A stretch of DNA of 64,000 nt from CAYFJO01 sp964343305 (GTDB lineage Bacteria > Planctomycetota > Planctomycetia > Pirellulales > Pirellulaceae): assembly GCA_964343305.1 (NCBI GenBank), contig CAYFJO010000001.1, positions 1 to 64,000 on the forward strand. The letters are read 5' to 3'. The first letter of the stretch is position 1, and every line of letters begins with the position of its first letter. The position numbers were made by a program, and so were the translations under genes. Under the pieces are notes generated by a model that saw only the letters and a program-made list of their open reading frames with translations, did not search any database and was not told where the DNA came from. Shown one piece after another: positions 8,975-18,651 of this stretch.

Positions 8975-9487
8975 TTGCGGCCATTGCTAAGGTTGCCATT
9001 TCGACTTGCCCTGGAACTTGTCCGGGGCCAAAGTTCGCCTCGTCAATTGGCGGTGGCAATTTGCTTCGGCATGCTGATCGGTTTGTTGCCAAAACTGAAT
9101 CTTATCGTCGTCGGTACGACGGTGCTTGCGATTTGCATCCCTGTGAATCTGTTGGTGGTTGTGTTGTCAACGGTTGTCTTCTCCTTCGCGGGGGTAATGA
9201 TTGGCGCCGTCGGCATTCAGTTGGGGCATTGGCTTCTTGGGCTCGACAGTGTCCAACATTGGCTACGCTCGTTTTATGAATTGCCGTTGGCGGCTTGGAC
9301 GTCGTTAGAAGATCCGGCTTTGATCGGCAACTTGGCCATCGCTCTGGCGTTGGTGCTGCCGGGCTATTTTACAAGTCGCATTCTCATCGCCAAGAACACC
9401 GATGCCATCCAGCGTTATCTGTATGACTTCTGGCTCTACCGAGCATTCGTCCGGCCCGACACGACTGTTAGCGGAGCCATCGAATGA
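8975..9487 (+). CDS. TIGR03546-type (DUF2062-like) integral membrane protein
   Basis: About 170 residues, with the family opening SPRQLAVAICFGMLIGLLPK followed by several strongly hydrophobic helices (LIVVGTTVLAICIPVNLLVV; FSFAGVMIGAVG; NLAIALALVLPGYF). The frame is open from 8909, but that extension only translates the REP-like hairpin. A TTG at 8975 with GGGAG eight bases upstream fits the family N-terminus and is chosen. Its stop overlaps the next start by ATGA, matching the known genomic pairing of TIGR03546 with TIGR03545. Function of the pair is not established; an envelope role is likely. Confidence 0.8.
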   Translation: MRPLLRLPFRLALELVRGQSSPRQLAVAICFGMLIGLLPKLNLIVVGTTVLAICIPVNLLVVVLSTVVFSFAGVMIGAVGIQLGHWLLGLDSVQHWLRSFYELPLAAWTSLEDPALIGNLAIALALVLPGYFTSRILIAKNTDAIQRYLYDFWLYRAFVRPDTTVSGAIE

Positions 9488-11175
9488 TCCGCATCCGGTT
9501 CGTCCTTTCCCGTGTCTGTTTGCTGTTGTTGCTGGTCGGATGCGCGGTTGCAACGCTGAATCCGCTGCTGCGCATGTGGATTCAATGCGTTGCCGATGAA
9601 TTGCCGGTCAACGTCCGTGTCGCCCGGGTCGAACACGAGTTTCCCGATTCAACCTTGCAATTGAAAGACGTTACTCTCTTCAGCGGACACGAGTGGGACA
9701 AGTCGCAGATCAGCGCTGCCGAACTGAATCTTCAGCTTGTCGAGGAAGATCTGTTGCGAAAGAGAGTCATGGCTGAATGCGCTCAGTTGAGTGGCATCCA
9801 CGTGCAATTGGATCGGCCGCAATCAGGCAAGCATTTGCCGCACGTGTTTCTCCCGTCGACCGCAAACAAGCTTGCTCAATCTGGTCGGACTCATCTTGAG
9901 CGATACGTCGAGACCGTCAAGCAAACACCGAATTCGCCGTTTCAAATGCAAGGGGTCGCGCAGGACATCGAACAACGAAGGCGGCGAAATTATCTACGTT
10001 TAGATCGTCGGGCGAAAGCGCTGTTGACGCAAGCCATTCAGACAATGCCTCAAGACAACTCAAGCCCGTACAATCCGCTGCGCAAGTCGGATGCAGTCCG
10101 TCAGAAACGCAGCATGATGGATGCGATCGGAACCGAGACCGCAACGGTTGACGAGGAGCTTGCCCGATTAGCCAACCAATACAAGAAAGATCTCGCGGCA
10201 CTCCAGTCGGCGAAAGCTGTAGACATCAAACGTGCCCAGGAGCGGTTTCAGTTTTCGCCTCTCGATCAAGCCGAACTTACCGCTTATTTCCTCGCACCGG
10301 ATGTCGATCGACAGATTACAGAATTGATCACTTGGATCAAACGCGGCAGGAAATTCCTGCTTCCCCAACAATCCGGGTCGCAAAGCCAATTCACGCCGTT
10401 CGCCCAATCGAGTCGGAGCGGGACGTTGTTCATCAAGTCGATGAATTGGGATGATGAATCTGTGATCGACGGCCGCGCTGTACAGACCAAAGGCAGCATG
10501 GCAAACATCTCGCCGTCGCCTCAAGATTCGAACCAACCGATGACGCTAGATCTTCAACTGCTCGATTCGACGGAAACACAGATCCACGTTATTTTCCATC
10601 GTGCCTCGGACCAACGCCGCGATGAAATCACGGTGCAATGTAAGCTGCCGGTCTCTCCAAACTCCATCATCGGCCAGGACGAGAATCTCACGTTGGACGT
10701 CCGCTATGCACAGCGAGCGGTTGTGATCAAGGTCACTCTGGACGGCGACCAAATGAGCGGCAAGATTACGTTTGTCGATACGATCGACACCATTGCGATC
10801 TCGTCCCCGGTCGTTGAAGACGCCCGTCTCGCTTCCGCCCAGTCGATGTTGAAACTTGAGGAATTACGATCGATCACCACCACCGCTACACTTGCGGGCA
10901 CGATTTCCCGACCGGACTGGCAGGTCGAATCGGGTCTCGGCCGTCAACTGGTTCATCCCCTGAACACTGCGTTCAAGACACAACTGGACGCCCAGCGCCG
11001 TCAATACCTTGAACGAATCGACAAAAGTTTTCGATTGCATGCCAGCCGCATTCAATCCGTGACATCGCAGCTTCATTACCTGGTGCGTGAAAAGGTCGAC
11101 GGCATCAATGTCGCGATTACGCGTACACGACGGCAATTGGGTCCAACGCTTGGCTTGTCTCGATCGCTGCGGTAA
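9484..11175 (+). CDS. TIGR03545-type envelope protein (AsmA-like)
   Basis: 563 residues, translationally coupled to the preceding TIGR03546 gene by a 4-bp overlap. One N-terminal helix (about 6-27) anchors a long periplasmic part with a beta-rich start (VRVARVEHEFPDSTLQLKDV) that looks like AsmA/YhdP-type bridging proteins, then a long alpha-helical or coiled-coil middle (about 150-270), then another beta-rich domain and a helical tail. The family is found beside TIGR03546 in several phyla. A role in envelope organisation or lipid transfer is inference only. Confidence 0.78.
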   Translation: MIRIRFVLSRVCLLLLLVGCAVATLNPLLRMWIQCVADELPVNVRVARVEHEFPDSTLQLKDVTLFSGHEWDKSQISAAELNLQLVEEDLLRKRVMAECAQLSGIHVQLDRPQSGKHLPHVFLPSTANKLAQSGRTHLERYVETVKQTPNSPFQMQGVAQDIEQRRRRNYLRLDRRAKALLTQAIQTMPQDNSSPYNPLRKSDAVRQKRSMMDAIGTETATVDEELARLANQYKKDLAALQSAKAVDIKRAQERFQFSPLDQAELTAYFLAPDVDRQITELITWIKRGRKFLLPQQSGSQSQFTPFAQSSRSGTLFIKSMNWDDESVIDGRAVQTKGSMANISPSPQDSNQPMTLDLQLLDSTETQIHVIFHRASDQRRDEITVQCKLPVSPNSIIGQDENLTLDVRYAQRAVVIKVTLDGDQMSGKITFVDTIDTIAISSPVVEDARLASAQSMLKLEELRSITTTATLAGTISRPDWQVESGLGRQLVHPLNTAFKTQLDAQRRQYLERIDKSFRLHASRIQSVTSQLHYLVREKVDGINVAITRTRRQLGPTLGLSRSLR

Positions 11176-11202
11176 AATTCTCAAAACCGCTGCTCGACGA
11201 TC

Positions 11203-11658
11203 ATGACCAAGCCGACACCAGACCCGATCGAACCCGCCAAAGTCCTTCAACTCGCGCAAGCCGTTGTTCAGGTGGATCGATTTCCCTATCTGGCCTCCAT
11301 TGACAACGACCAGCCGCGTCTGCGTCCCGTGTCGCCGGTCAAGACCGACGGTTTCACGGTCTACGTGGCAAACCTGCGTCAGTATCACAAAACCGTCGAG
11401 ATCGAAGCGAATCCAAAAGTCGAACTCGGTTACCTCGACGAGGGACACAACCAGGTACGGATCACCGGGATCGCCAGCATCGTCACGGACCGCGACGTTT
11501 TGCAGGAAATCTGGGACGCCAACCCACTGCTGCGGCAGTATCTAGGCTCGATCGACAACCCGGATTTGATTCTCTATCGAATCGACCCTACGCAGGTTCG
11601 ATATATGCAGGAGTGGGCGCTGGAATACTACGAAGTCCCCTTCGCGGACCACTCTTGA
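11203..11658 (+). CDS. Pyridoxamine 5'-phosphate oxidase-like FMN-binding protein
   Basis: 151 residues with the split-barrel pattern of the PPOX family: DRFPYLASIDNDQPRLRPVS, then the strand KTDGFTVYVANLRQYHKTVE and NPKVELGYLDEGHNQVRITG. Such proteins bind FMN or F420, or serve as general stress proteins; the substrate cannot be told. It begins 27 bp after the TIGR03545 gene and is followed closely by the TPR membrane protein, so it may be in one transcript with either. Confidence 0.82.
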   Translation: MTKPTPDPIEPAKVLQLAQAVVQVDRFPYLASIDNDQPRLRPVSPVKTDGFTVYVANLRQYHKTVEIEANPKVELGYLDEGHNQVRITGIASIVTDRDVLQEIWDANPLLRQYLGSIDNPDLILYRIDPTQVRYMQEWALEYYEVPFADHS

Positions 11659-11698
11659 GACGCTTCCTTTCGTGCGTGTGACGATGTACCGTTGAGGG

Positions 11699-13531
11699 AT
11701 GCCTAAGGAACGAAACGAAGATTCCAGTCATTCGAACAGCGTTTGGCTGTTGGGCTGCGCACTCGCGGCAATCACGATCGTCGCGTATTTCCCGGCTTTG
11801 GGATGCACGTACATCTGGGACGACGACGATTACGTCACGCAAAACGAAGAGCTGCGTGACGTCGATGGTCTACGCCAAATTTGGTTCGAACTAGGGGAAG
11901 TTCCGCAATACTATCCTTTGGTTCATACCTCCTATTGGATTGAATATCACATCTGGGGCCTGAACCCCGTTGGTTACCACGTGAACAACGTGCTGCTGCA
12001 TGCCACGTCGGCGATTTTACTTTGGCAACTTCTATCGCGACTGAGTGTGCCGGGAGCATGGTTGGCCGCCGCGATCTTTGCGGTACATCCCATCTGTGTC
12101 GAATCGGTGGCGTGGATCACCGAACGCAAGAACACCTTGTCAACCGTATTCTATCTTTCCGCTGCACTGACATACGTGCGGTTTGCCGGGCTCGATAACG
12201 GACAACCACACGCCCGTCGCTGGTGGTTTTATGGGCTGGCAATCGTGCTCTTTTTTATGGCGCTTCTCAGCAAGACCATCACCGCGACGTTTCCCTGCGC
12301 CGCGTTGCTCGTGATTTGGTGGCGACGTGGCACGATTCGCTGGACCGACGTTTTATGGACGATTCCATTCTTCCTCGTGGCGCTGCCCATGGGGCTGATC
12401 ACTGTGTTGATGGAAAAGTATCACGTGGGGGCCGATACGATCGATTGGGAATTGTCGCTCATCGACCGTGTTCTGATCGCCGGCCGTGCGTTGTGGTTCT
12501 ACGCCGGCAAACTCCTGTTGCCAACAAAGTTGACGTTCATCTATCCACGATGGCAAATCGACGCAATGGTTTGGTGGCAGTATTTGTTCCCAATCGGTTT
12601 TGTCGTGGTTCTCGTGCTTCTTTGGTTGAAACGTGAGCAACTCGGTCGCGGCCCACTAACCGCCGCGTTGTTTTTCGCTGGAACACTCGTACCAGCACTT
12701 GGTTTTTTCGACGTCTATCCGATGCGGTTTTCCTATGTCGCGGATCATTTTCAGTACCTGGCCAGCATCGGTCTCATCACGCTCGCCGCGTCAACGTTTG
12801 TCAGACGCACGACATCAACCGCCATGCAACAATACGCTGGAGCAGGGATCATCATCGGCCTGGCTGCGTTGACCTGGTTTCAATGTCAGATTTACCAAGA
12901 CCAGGAAACATTGTGGAACGACACGATTGCCAAGAACAACACGGCTTGGATCGCCCACAACAATCTCGGCGGCATCCGCGCGGCGAGGGCCGACTATCCG
13001 ACCGCGATTGGCTACTTTACCCGCGCCATCGAGTTGAAATCTGATTATCCCAAAGCCCATTTCAACCGTGGCCGAGCGAGAGCAGCCATGGGTGATTTCA
13101 GCAGCGCCGTCGACGACATGACGACCGCGATCGATTTGGCTCCGAAAATGACGCACCGAGTCTTTTGGCGTGCCAGCATACGGCTAGCGATTGGAACTGA
13201 AGACCAGTTCAAGCATTCTGAATCCGATTTGGCCAAGATCCTCAACAAAGACAAAAACAACGCAAGTGCCACAGCGATCCTTGCGCGCATCCATCTGCTG
13301 CGAGGCGACATTCCTCAAGCACGTGGTCTTCTCAGCAAAGTCGAGTCGACAAATCCTGTCAACGTCGAAGTGCTACTGACGAGAGGCCTGGTCAAGATCC
13401 AAGACGGCCAACAAACCGACGGCCAAGGCGACTTGCTGACAGCACTGCGCCAGCAACAAGATCGCAAGCTGGAACTCGCCAGGTTGATCGAGCAGATCAC
13501 GGCTTCGTCGGCCGACAGTCGTTCTCCTTAA
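11699..13531 (+). CDS. GT-C-like multi-pass membrane protein with C-terminal TPR repeats
   Basis: 610 residues. The N-terminal two thirds (about 1-400) hold around ten membrane helices, with the acidic loop YIWDDDDYVTQNEEL after the first helix and the motif HPICVESVAWITERKNTLS. Both are typical of the bacterial relatives of TMTC/O-mannosyltransferase (GT-C fold) proteins. The acidic pair in the first loop is the usual catalytic or metal region. From about 410 come TPR repeats (AWIAHNNLGGIRAARADYPTA; YPKAHFNRGRARAAMGDFSSA). A role in protein or lipid glycosylation is inferred. The ATG follows GAGGG. Confidence 0.8.
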   Translation: MPKERNEDSSHSNSVWLLGCALAAITIVAYFPALGCTYIWDDDDYVTQNEELRDVDGLRQIWFELGEVPQYYPLVHTSYWIEYHIWGLNPVGYHVNNVLLHATSAILLWQLLSRLSVPGAWLAAAIFAVHPICVESVAWITERKNTLSTVFYLSAALTYVRFAGLDNGQPHARRWWFYGLAIVLFFMALLSKTITATFPCAALLVIWWRRGTIRWTDVLWTIPFFLVALPMGLITVLMEKYHVGADTIDWELSLIDRVLIAGRALWFYAGKLLLPTKLTFIYPRWQIDAMVWWQYLFPIGFVVVLVLLWLKREQLGRGPLTAALFFAGTLVPALGFFDVYPMRFSYVADHFQYLASIGLITLAASTFVRRTTSTAMQQYAGAGIIIGLAALTWFQCQIYQDQETLWNDTIAKNNTAWIAHNNLGGIRAARADYPTAIGYFTRAIELKSDYPKAHFNRGRARAAMGDFSSAVDDMTTAIDLAPKMTHRVFWRASIRLAIGTEDQFKHSESDLAKILNKDKNNASATAILARIHLLRGDIPQARGLLSKVESTNPVNVEVLLTRGLVKIQDGQQTDGQGDLLTALRQQQDRKLELARLIEQITASSADSRSP

Positions 13532-13683
13532 GCCTCGCACTGCTAGCGAAAATCTCGCTGCTTCAGCCTCTTTTTTGCTGCCCCAAAGCGCGTTACGATA
13601 TATGTCTTCTTTCCAATGGAAAGTAAGGGGTTGAAAAACAAATTGTATTGTCTGACGTTCACCAATTCATAAGGGGTACTGTT

Positions 13684-14721
13684 ATGAATCAGCGATCTAT
13701 TGTTTGGGCGTTTGTGATCCTCACATTTGTACTTCTTGTATCGCCGAGTACAACAATGGCACAATCGGATTTGTCGACCAACGATCCAGAGTTATCCGGG
13801 AAGTTGGACAGATTGATCGAAGCAGTTGAAGCGTCGTCGCAATCAACTCTGTTCGATTGGCTTGCTATCTTTGGAACGATCGTTGGTGCCATTCTCGCTG
13901 CTGCAATTAGTGCCTACGTTGCATTCAAAGGCGTTCGGAAACAGATTGACGCAAGTGCCGATGTGACACGCAGCCAAAATCAAACAAACATGAACGCAAC
14001 GATTCTTGAGATTGAAGCGAGTCATGAATCAAACCGCTTGCTGAGAGAACTGGATATCGTGACCGAGAAGCTCAATCGATTTTATCGACCCTTATATCGA
14101 GTGTCCCAGGCGAGCGATGAGATTTACGAGAAGTTCTGCGAGAATAACAATCGGCACCGAGACGATTATTTTGGACTCAATGAAAAGAAGAAAAAGGACG
14201 AACTCAACGAAACGAAACTACCGGCTGTGTTCGCGTGGCAGAAGGCAATGACAACGTCCTTTGCCGGGCTGAACGACGAGCAAGAGAAACTTGTGAAAGA
14301 GCACGCTGGAATCATTGATCCGTTCGACGGAGAACGGTTTCCAACAGTGCTCTCGGACCTGGTCAATCATTTCACCGAGCTGCGAGTTTTGATTCACAAT
14401 TGGCCAAAAGATGGTGGCCAAGTAGGAGAATTGATCAGGACAAAGGGCACGGATGGATTTAAACCCAATAAACGCTATCCAGGAGAGTTGCTTTCCTATT
14501 TGGAAACAGAAATCGAGCGGCTGGAATCAGAAGAAGACAGGATCAAGAACGAGCAGAGACAATTGATCGAAAAACTGAAAGAAGGCTCACCCTTCACGAA
14601 ATCGAAGTCGACAGATTCCGCAGACGAAGCACAGGCTCGAGTTGGCTCCGAAGTCGACATCTCAGCGGCTGGATTCCAAAACGAGGAGATTGAAGAACGG
14701 ACGCCTTCCAAAGCGAAGTAA
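13684..14721 (+). CDS. Exported/anchored protein with coiled-coil segments, unknown
   Basis: 345 residues from the ATG at 13684, preceded by AAGGGG. A signal peptide (about 1-26) is followed by a second helix, WLAIFGTIVGAILAAAISAYVAF (about 65-87), and a long soluble part rich in E, K and N with likely coiled coils (ETEIERLESEEDRIKNEQRQ). The C-terminus is acidic. No family recognised. Codon use looks like its neighbours. Confidence 0.72.
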   Translation: MNQRSIVWAFVILTFVLLVSPSTTMAQSDLSTNDPELSGKLDRLIEAVEASSQSTLFDWLAIFGTIVGAILAAAISAYVAFKGVRKQIDASADVTRSQNQTNMNATILEIEASHESNRLLRELDIVTEKLNRFYRPLYRVSQASDEIYEKFCENNNRHRDDYFGLNEKKKKDELNETKLPAVFAWQKAMTTSFAGLNDEQEKLVKEHAGIIDPFDGERFPTVLSDLVNHFTELRVLIHNWPKDGGQVGELIRTKGTDGFKPNKRYPGELLSYLETEIERLESEEDRIKNEQRQLIEKLKEGSPFTKSKSTDSADEAQARVGSEVDISAAGFQNEEIEERTPSKAK

Positions 14722-14856
14722 CCTGGTCGGAATAGAAATCGTGCCTATTCAAGGGGCCTTTCCAAACATCCGCTACAATCCGCACAACATTCGTGCTCTT
14801 GGCCAGCAGCAAGCTAGGCTTAAAGCGGACGAACTCTATTCTTGCGGATCGATGTC

Positions 14857-15738
14857 ATGCGGCTGGTTGTTGTTTTTTTATTGACACTGCTCATTGCGGC
14901 AGGTGGCTTTTGGGGCTACCCGTACGTGGTTGGTGCGATGGGGAGCCCAGCCGTAGAAGTGGACGATGAATCAGCGGAGGAGGAGGTCGAATCTGTTTCG
15001 GATCCGGTGGCCGAAGAAGCCCCCAGCTTGGAAACGATGTCGGCGGCAGTCAAAGAGTTAATCGACATTTCTGTTGGCGATACGACGGCTGACTCGGACA
15101 AAGTGGCTGATTTGTTTGCTCGCATTGTCCAAACACACATCGCAATCACAAAAAACAGTGCCACGTCCCACGAGGCCGAGCAAAGCCATTTCAATCTGCT
15201 GTATGGCGCGTACGCCGCGGTCAAAATTGATCCAGACCGCTATCGAAATCACTTCGACGGTTTGACCAGTCAAATCGTGGCCGATGACCCGAAAAGTAAA
15301 TTGGCATCCAACGCGTCGCTGCTGCGAATTCTGGCAAAGCACGACTTGAGTCAGCCGGCGACAACGGACCTGTTTCAAGATTTAAACCACTTCGTGGTCC
15401 GCTATTCACCGGAGTTGGGTGCACGGCTCTTTTCAACGCTTTCGCGAGAATTGTTCAGCAACAACCAAAAGCCATCGGCCGAACTCGTTTTGCAGCACGG
15501 GATCAAAACCTATCGCTCACGGCCGGAATCCGAGTTACTGAGCGATCAACTTACCAGTCTCGGATTTGCCCCACCCAAACAGCCCGTCGCACAAAAACGA
15601 TCCGCGTCCAGCAACAGAATCCAGTGGGACCCCGTCGTGTTGCCGCTGCCAGCGCATTTGCGATCCAAGGCTTACCAAGCGCCGGGCTTCGACAGGTCGA
15701 GCGTCAAAAAATGCGCTCCGAAAAAAGGACGCTCGTGA
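14857..15738 (+). CDS. Secreted protein of unknown function
   Basis: 293 residues from the ATG at 14857. One N-terminal helix (MRLVVVFLLTLLIAAGGFWG) and a very acidic linker (VDDESAEEEVESVSDPVAEE) precede an alpha-helical domain with helical repeats. The tail is basic. I do not recognise it. The preceding gene ends 135 bp upstream, and the downstream gene is convergent. Confidence 0.7.
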   Translation: MRLVVVFLLTLLIAAGGFWGYPYVVGAMGSPAVEVDDESAEEEVESVSDPVAEEAPSLETMSAAVKELIDISVGDTTADSDKVADLFARIVQTHIAITKNSATSHEAEQSHFNLLYGAYAAVKIDPDRYRNHFDGLTSQIVADDPKSKLASNASLLRILAKHDLSQPATTDLFQDLNHFVVRYSPELGARLFSTLSRELFSNNQKPSAELVLQHGIKTYRSRPESELLSDQLTSLGFAPPKQPVAQKRSASSNRIQWDPVVLPLPAHLRSKAYQAPGFDRSSVKKCAPKKGRS

Positions 15739-15772
15739 CCGCGGCGCTAGTTTGACTTCCGGTCGGAAGTGT

Positions 15773-18604
15773 TCATTCGCCGCGCAACCGCTTGCCAACG
15801 CGCTCCGCCTCGTGATAGACACGCATCATGTTGCCGCTCAGGATCTTGTGAATCTCTTCTTTCGTGTAATCGCGATTCAACAACTCTTGCGTGATGATCG
15901 GATAGGTCGAGACGTCTTCGAGTTGGTGAGGGACCATCGGCACACCGTCATAGTCGGAACCTAGCCCGACGTGGTCGATGCCCGCGATTCGGACGATGTG
16001 GTCGATGTGATCTACGACGTGATGGACGTTGCCTGGCTTGATCGGGTTTTCGGCACGCCAGCGCGCCCGTGCTTTTTGATAGTCTGCTTCGTTGGGATAC
16101 TTCTTGCGAAGCTCTCGGCTGGTTTCCAGCACCTTGGCCATCACTTTGGCTGACTCCGGTTCGATGAAACCAGAATAGAAATTGACCATCACCACGCCAC
16201 CGTTTCGCGCGGTCAAACGCAACACGTCATCCGGCACGTTGCGTACATGATCGGCAACGCTGCGAGCGGATGAATGCGAAAAGATCACCGGCGCCTTGCC
16301 CACGCGAATCGCGCCCTTCATGGTCGCGGACGAAACGTGCGACAGATCGACCAGCATTCCCAGTCGATTCATCTCTTGTACCACTTCTTCACCAAACTTT
16401 GACAGCCCATCACTTTTCGCGTCGTCCGTCGCCGAATCGGCCCAGTCGAGCGTGTCAGAATGGGTGAGCGTCATGTACCTGGCACCGAGCTTGTGCAATC
16501 GCCGCAGATTCCCCAACGAATTCTCAATGGCGTGTCCGCCTTCGACTCCGATCAACGACGCGATTCTCCCTTGCCGCTGAATGCGCACGATGTCCTCGTA
16601 TGTGCGGGCTAATTCAAACACATCGGGATATCGATCGCACATGGCATGGACCAACTCGATCTGTTCCAAAGTATGCAACAGCGCTTCGCCGCGCTGACGC
16701 GTGCTGGCCGGCACATAGACGGACCAGAATTGAGCGCCGACGTTGCCTTGTCGCAACCGCGGAATGTCGGTGTGCAAATCGGATTGATTTTGGGCGATGT
16801 CCAGCTTGGCAAACGACGAAGAGGACTTGGTACGGATTTCCCACGGGAGATCGTTGTGTCCATCGAAGACGAAACCAGCCTGATGAATGATTCGCGCGGC
16901 ATCGGTCAATTGCACGGGTTTTCGATGCGAGTCCTTTCGAAAACGGCCGTTGCCCCGTACAACGCGCCCGGGTTTCTTGCCCGTGTGTTCACCGTTCTTC
17001 AGCACTTGCACGCCGTTGACCAGCACGTCGCGAACACCCGTCGCGTATTGATGGGGGTTTTCATAAGTCGCGTGATCTTGGATCTTTGCCGGATCGAACA
17101 CCACAACGTCCGCAAAGTAACCCGGCTGCAAAAGACCACGTCGTCGCAAGCCGAGCGTCGTCGCCGGCAGTCCCGTCAACTTGTGGATCGCCGTCTCGAG
17201 TGGAATCACCCGTTCGTCACGAACGTATTTTCCCAGCAGCCGCGCGAAACATCCGTACGCACGCGGATGCGGGTTGGATTTGAGAAACACGCCCTTGGGT
17301 GCCAACGACCCCGCATCGCTGTCAAAGCTGACCCAGGGCAGTGATATCTTTTTCTTGATATTCTCTTCGCTCATCAAGAAATACACTGTCCCCACTCGAC
17401 TGCCATCTTCGATGACCAGATCCATCGCCGTTTCCTCGGGGGATTTGTCACGTTGCCGGGCAACCTCGGCGAGCGACTTGCCGGTCAGGTGTTTCAGGTC
17501 CGGATTGTTAAATCCGACCAGCAGCACGCGATCGGGCGAACCGGCCAGCAACAGCAGGTTCTCCCAGTCGTTGGTTTCGGTTTTCATTTCCTTGAGGACG
17601 CGCTGACGAATATCGGGATCTTGCAGTCGGTCGCGCCAACGGTCGAAGCCGCCTTCTTGCACCCACGGCGGCATCGCGGCGTTCAGTCCCGTTGCACCGG
17701 CGGTGTACGTGTACATGTCGGCCGTAATTCCAAGACCTTCTGTCCGCGCGGCCGCCACTTTGGTGATCAATTGATCCAGCTTCGGCCAATTCTTCTTGCC
17801 GGCGGCCTTGAGATGGTAAATCTCCGCGGGGATGTTTGCCTGGCGAGCGATCTTCAGCAGTTCGTCAACGGCTTCGAGCAATTGATTCCCTTCGCTTCGC
17901 ATGTGCGAGATATACAGCCCGTCGTACTGAGCGGCGACTTTTGACAGTTCAATCAATTCATTGGTGTCGGCATAGAACGCCGGGGCATAGATCAGCGACG
18001 ATCCCACGCCCAGCGCCCCGGCTTCCATCTCGCGACGAACGAGCGTTCGCATCCGCTCCAACTCTTTGGCGGACGGGGGCCGGTCCTCGAATCCCAGCAC
18101 GTTGATGCGAACCGTCGTCGCCCCAACAAAGGACGCAATGTTTGGCGAAACGCCACGAGCGACATGAAAATCCAGATACTCGGACAGCGTTGACCAAGGC
18201 ATGTCGAACTTGATATCGCCTTGCAGGGAGAGAAACGCGCGACGCGTTGCTTCGTTCAGCGGACCGTACGACCAGCCCTCGCCGAACACTTCCAGCGTGA
18301 CGCCTTGGCGAATATCACTCTGGCTGCGGCCATCTTCCATCAACGACGCCGTCGCCCAACTGAGCATGTTGATAAAACCAGGCGCGACGGCCATGCCCTT
18401 CGCATCAATGGTGACCTTCGCGGCGTCGCCGCCGAGCTTCCCGATCCGTGCGATCATGTCCCCTCGAATGCCGACGTTGGTTTGGAGCGGCTCGCTGCCG
18501 CTTCCGTCGTAAACCACTCCGTTGCAAATGATGACGTCAAACGTTTCGGCGCGTAGCGTGAGAGGCAACAAGATGAGAATCAACGTCGGGGTCAGTCGTG
18601 ACAT
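15773..18604 (-). CDS. Fusion: D-aminoacylase-like amidohydrolase + M19 membrane dipeptidase
   Basis: 943 residues from the ATG at 18604, opening with a signal peptide (MSRLTPTLILILLPLTLRAE). Residues about 20-560 follow the N-acyl-D-amino-acid deacylase fold. The histidines of SHMRSEG and YHLKAAG and the aspartate of FDSDAGS are present, but the usual HxH of GFIDxHxH reads GFINMLSWA, and the usual metal-binding cysteine region reads TLEVFGEG. Residues about 580-943 are a full renal-dipeptidase (peptidase M19) domain with FDGHNDLPW, VEGGHAIENS, LSHVSSATM, FSHSSARSV and GLGSDYDG. M19 enzymes cleave dipeptides, including those with D-residues, using two zincs. A periplasmic role in recycling D-amino-acid peptides is inferred. 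It lies 47 bp after the GMC gene, likely cotranscribed. Confidence 0.9.
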   Translation of the reverse strand: MSRLTPTLILILLPLTLRAETFDVIICNGVVYDGSGSEPLQTNVGIRGDMIARIGKLGGDAAKVTIDAKGMAVAPGFINMLSWATASLMEDGRSQSDIRQGVTLEVFGEGWSYGPLNEATRRAFLSLQGDIKFDMPWSTLSEYLDFHVARGVSPNIASFVGATTVRINVLGFEDRPPSAKELERMRTLVRREMEAGALGVGSSLIYAPAFYADTNELIELSKVAAQYDGLYISHMRSEGNQLLEAVDELLKIARQANIPAEIYHLKAAGKKNWPKLDQLITKVAAARTEGLGITADMYTYTAGATGLNAAMPPWVQEGGFDRWRDRLQDPDIRQRVLKEMKTETNDWENLLLLAGSPDRVLLVGFNNPDLKHLTGKSLAEVARQRDKSPEETAMDLVIEDGSRVGTVYFLMSEENIKKKISLPWVSFDSDAGSLAPKGVFLKSNPHPRAYGCFARLLGKYVRDERVIPLETAIHKLTGLPATTLGLRRRGLLQPGYFADVVVFDPAKIQDHATYENPHQYATGVRDVLVNGVQVLKNGEHTGKKPGRVVRGNGRFRKDSHRKPVQLTDAARIIHQAGFVFDGHNDLPWEIRTKSSSSFAKLDIAQNQSDLHTDIPRLRQGNVGAQFWSVYVPASTRQRGEALLHTLEQIELVHAMCDRYPDVFELARTYEDIVRIQRQGRIASLIGVEGGHAIENSLGNLRRLHKLGARYMTLTHSDTLDWADSATDDAKSDGLSKFGEEVVQEMNRLGMLVDLSHVSSATMKGAIRVGKAPVIFSHSSARSVADHVRNVPDDVLRLTARNGGVVMVNFYSGFIEPESAKVMAKVLETSRELRKKYPNEADYQKARARWRAENPIKPGNVHHVVDHIDHIVRIAGIDHVGLGSDYDGVPMVPHQLEDVSTYPIITQELLNRDYTKEEIHKILSGNMMRVYHEAERVGKRLRGE

Positions 18605-18651
18605 CTCGATGGTCTTTCTGAGGGCTTTGGGTTGGAGTCCCAACCTACGGG

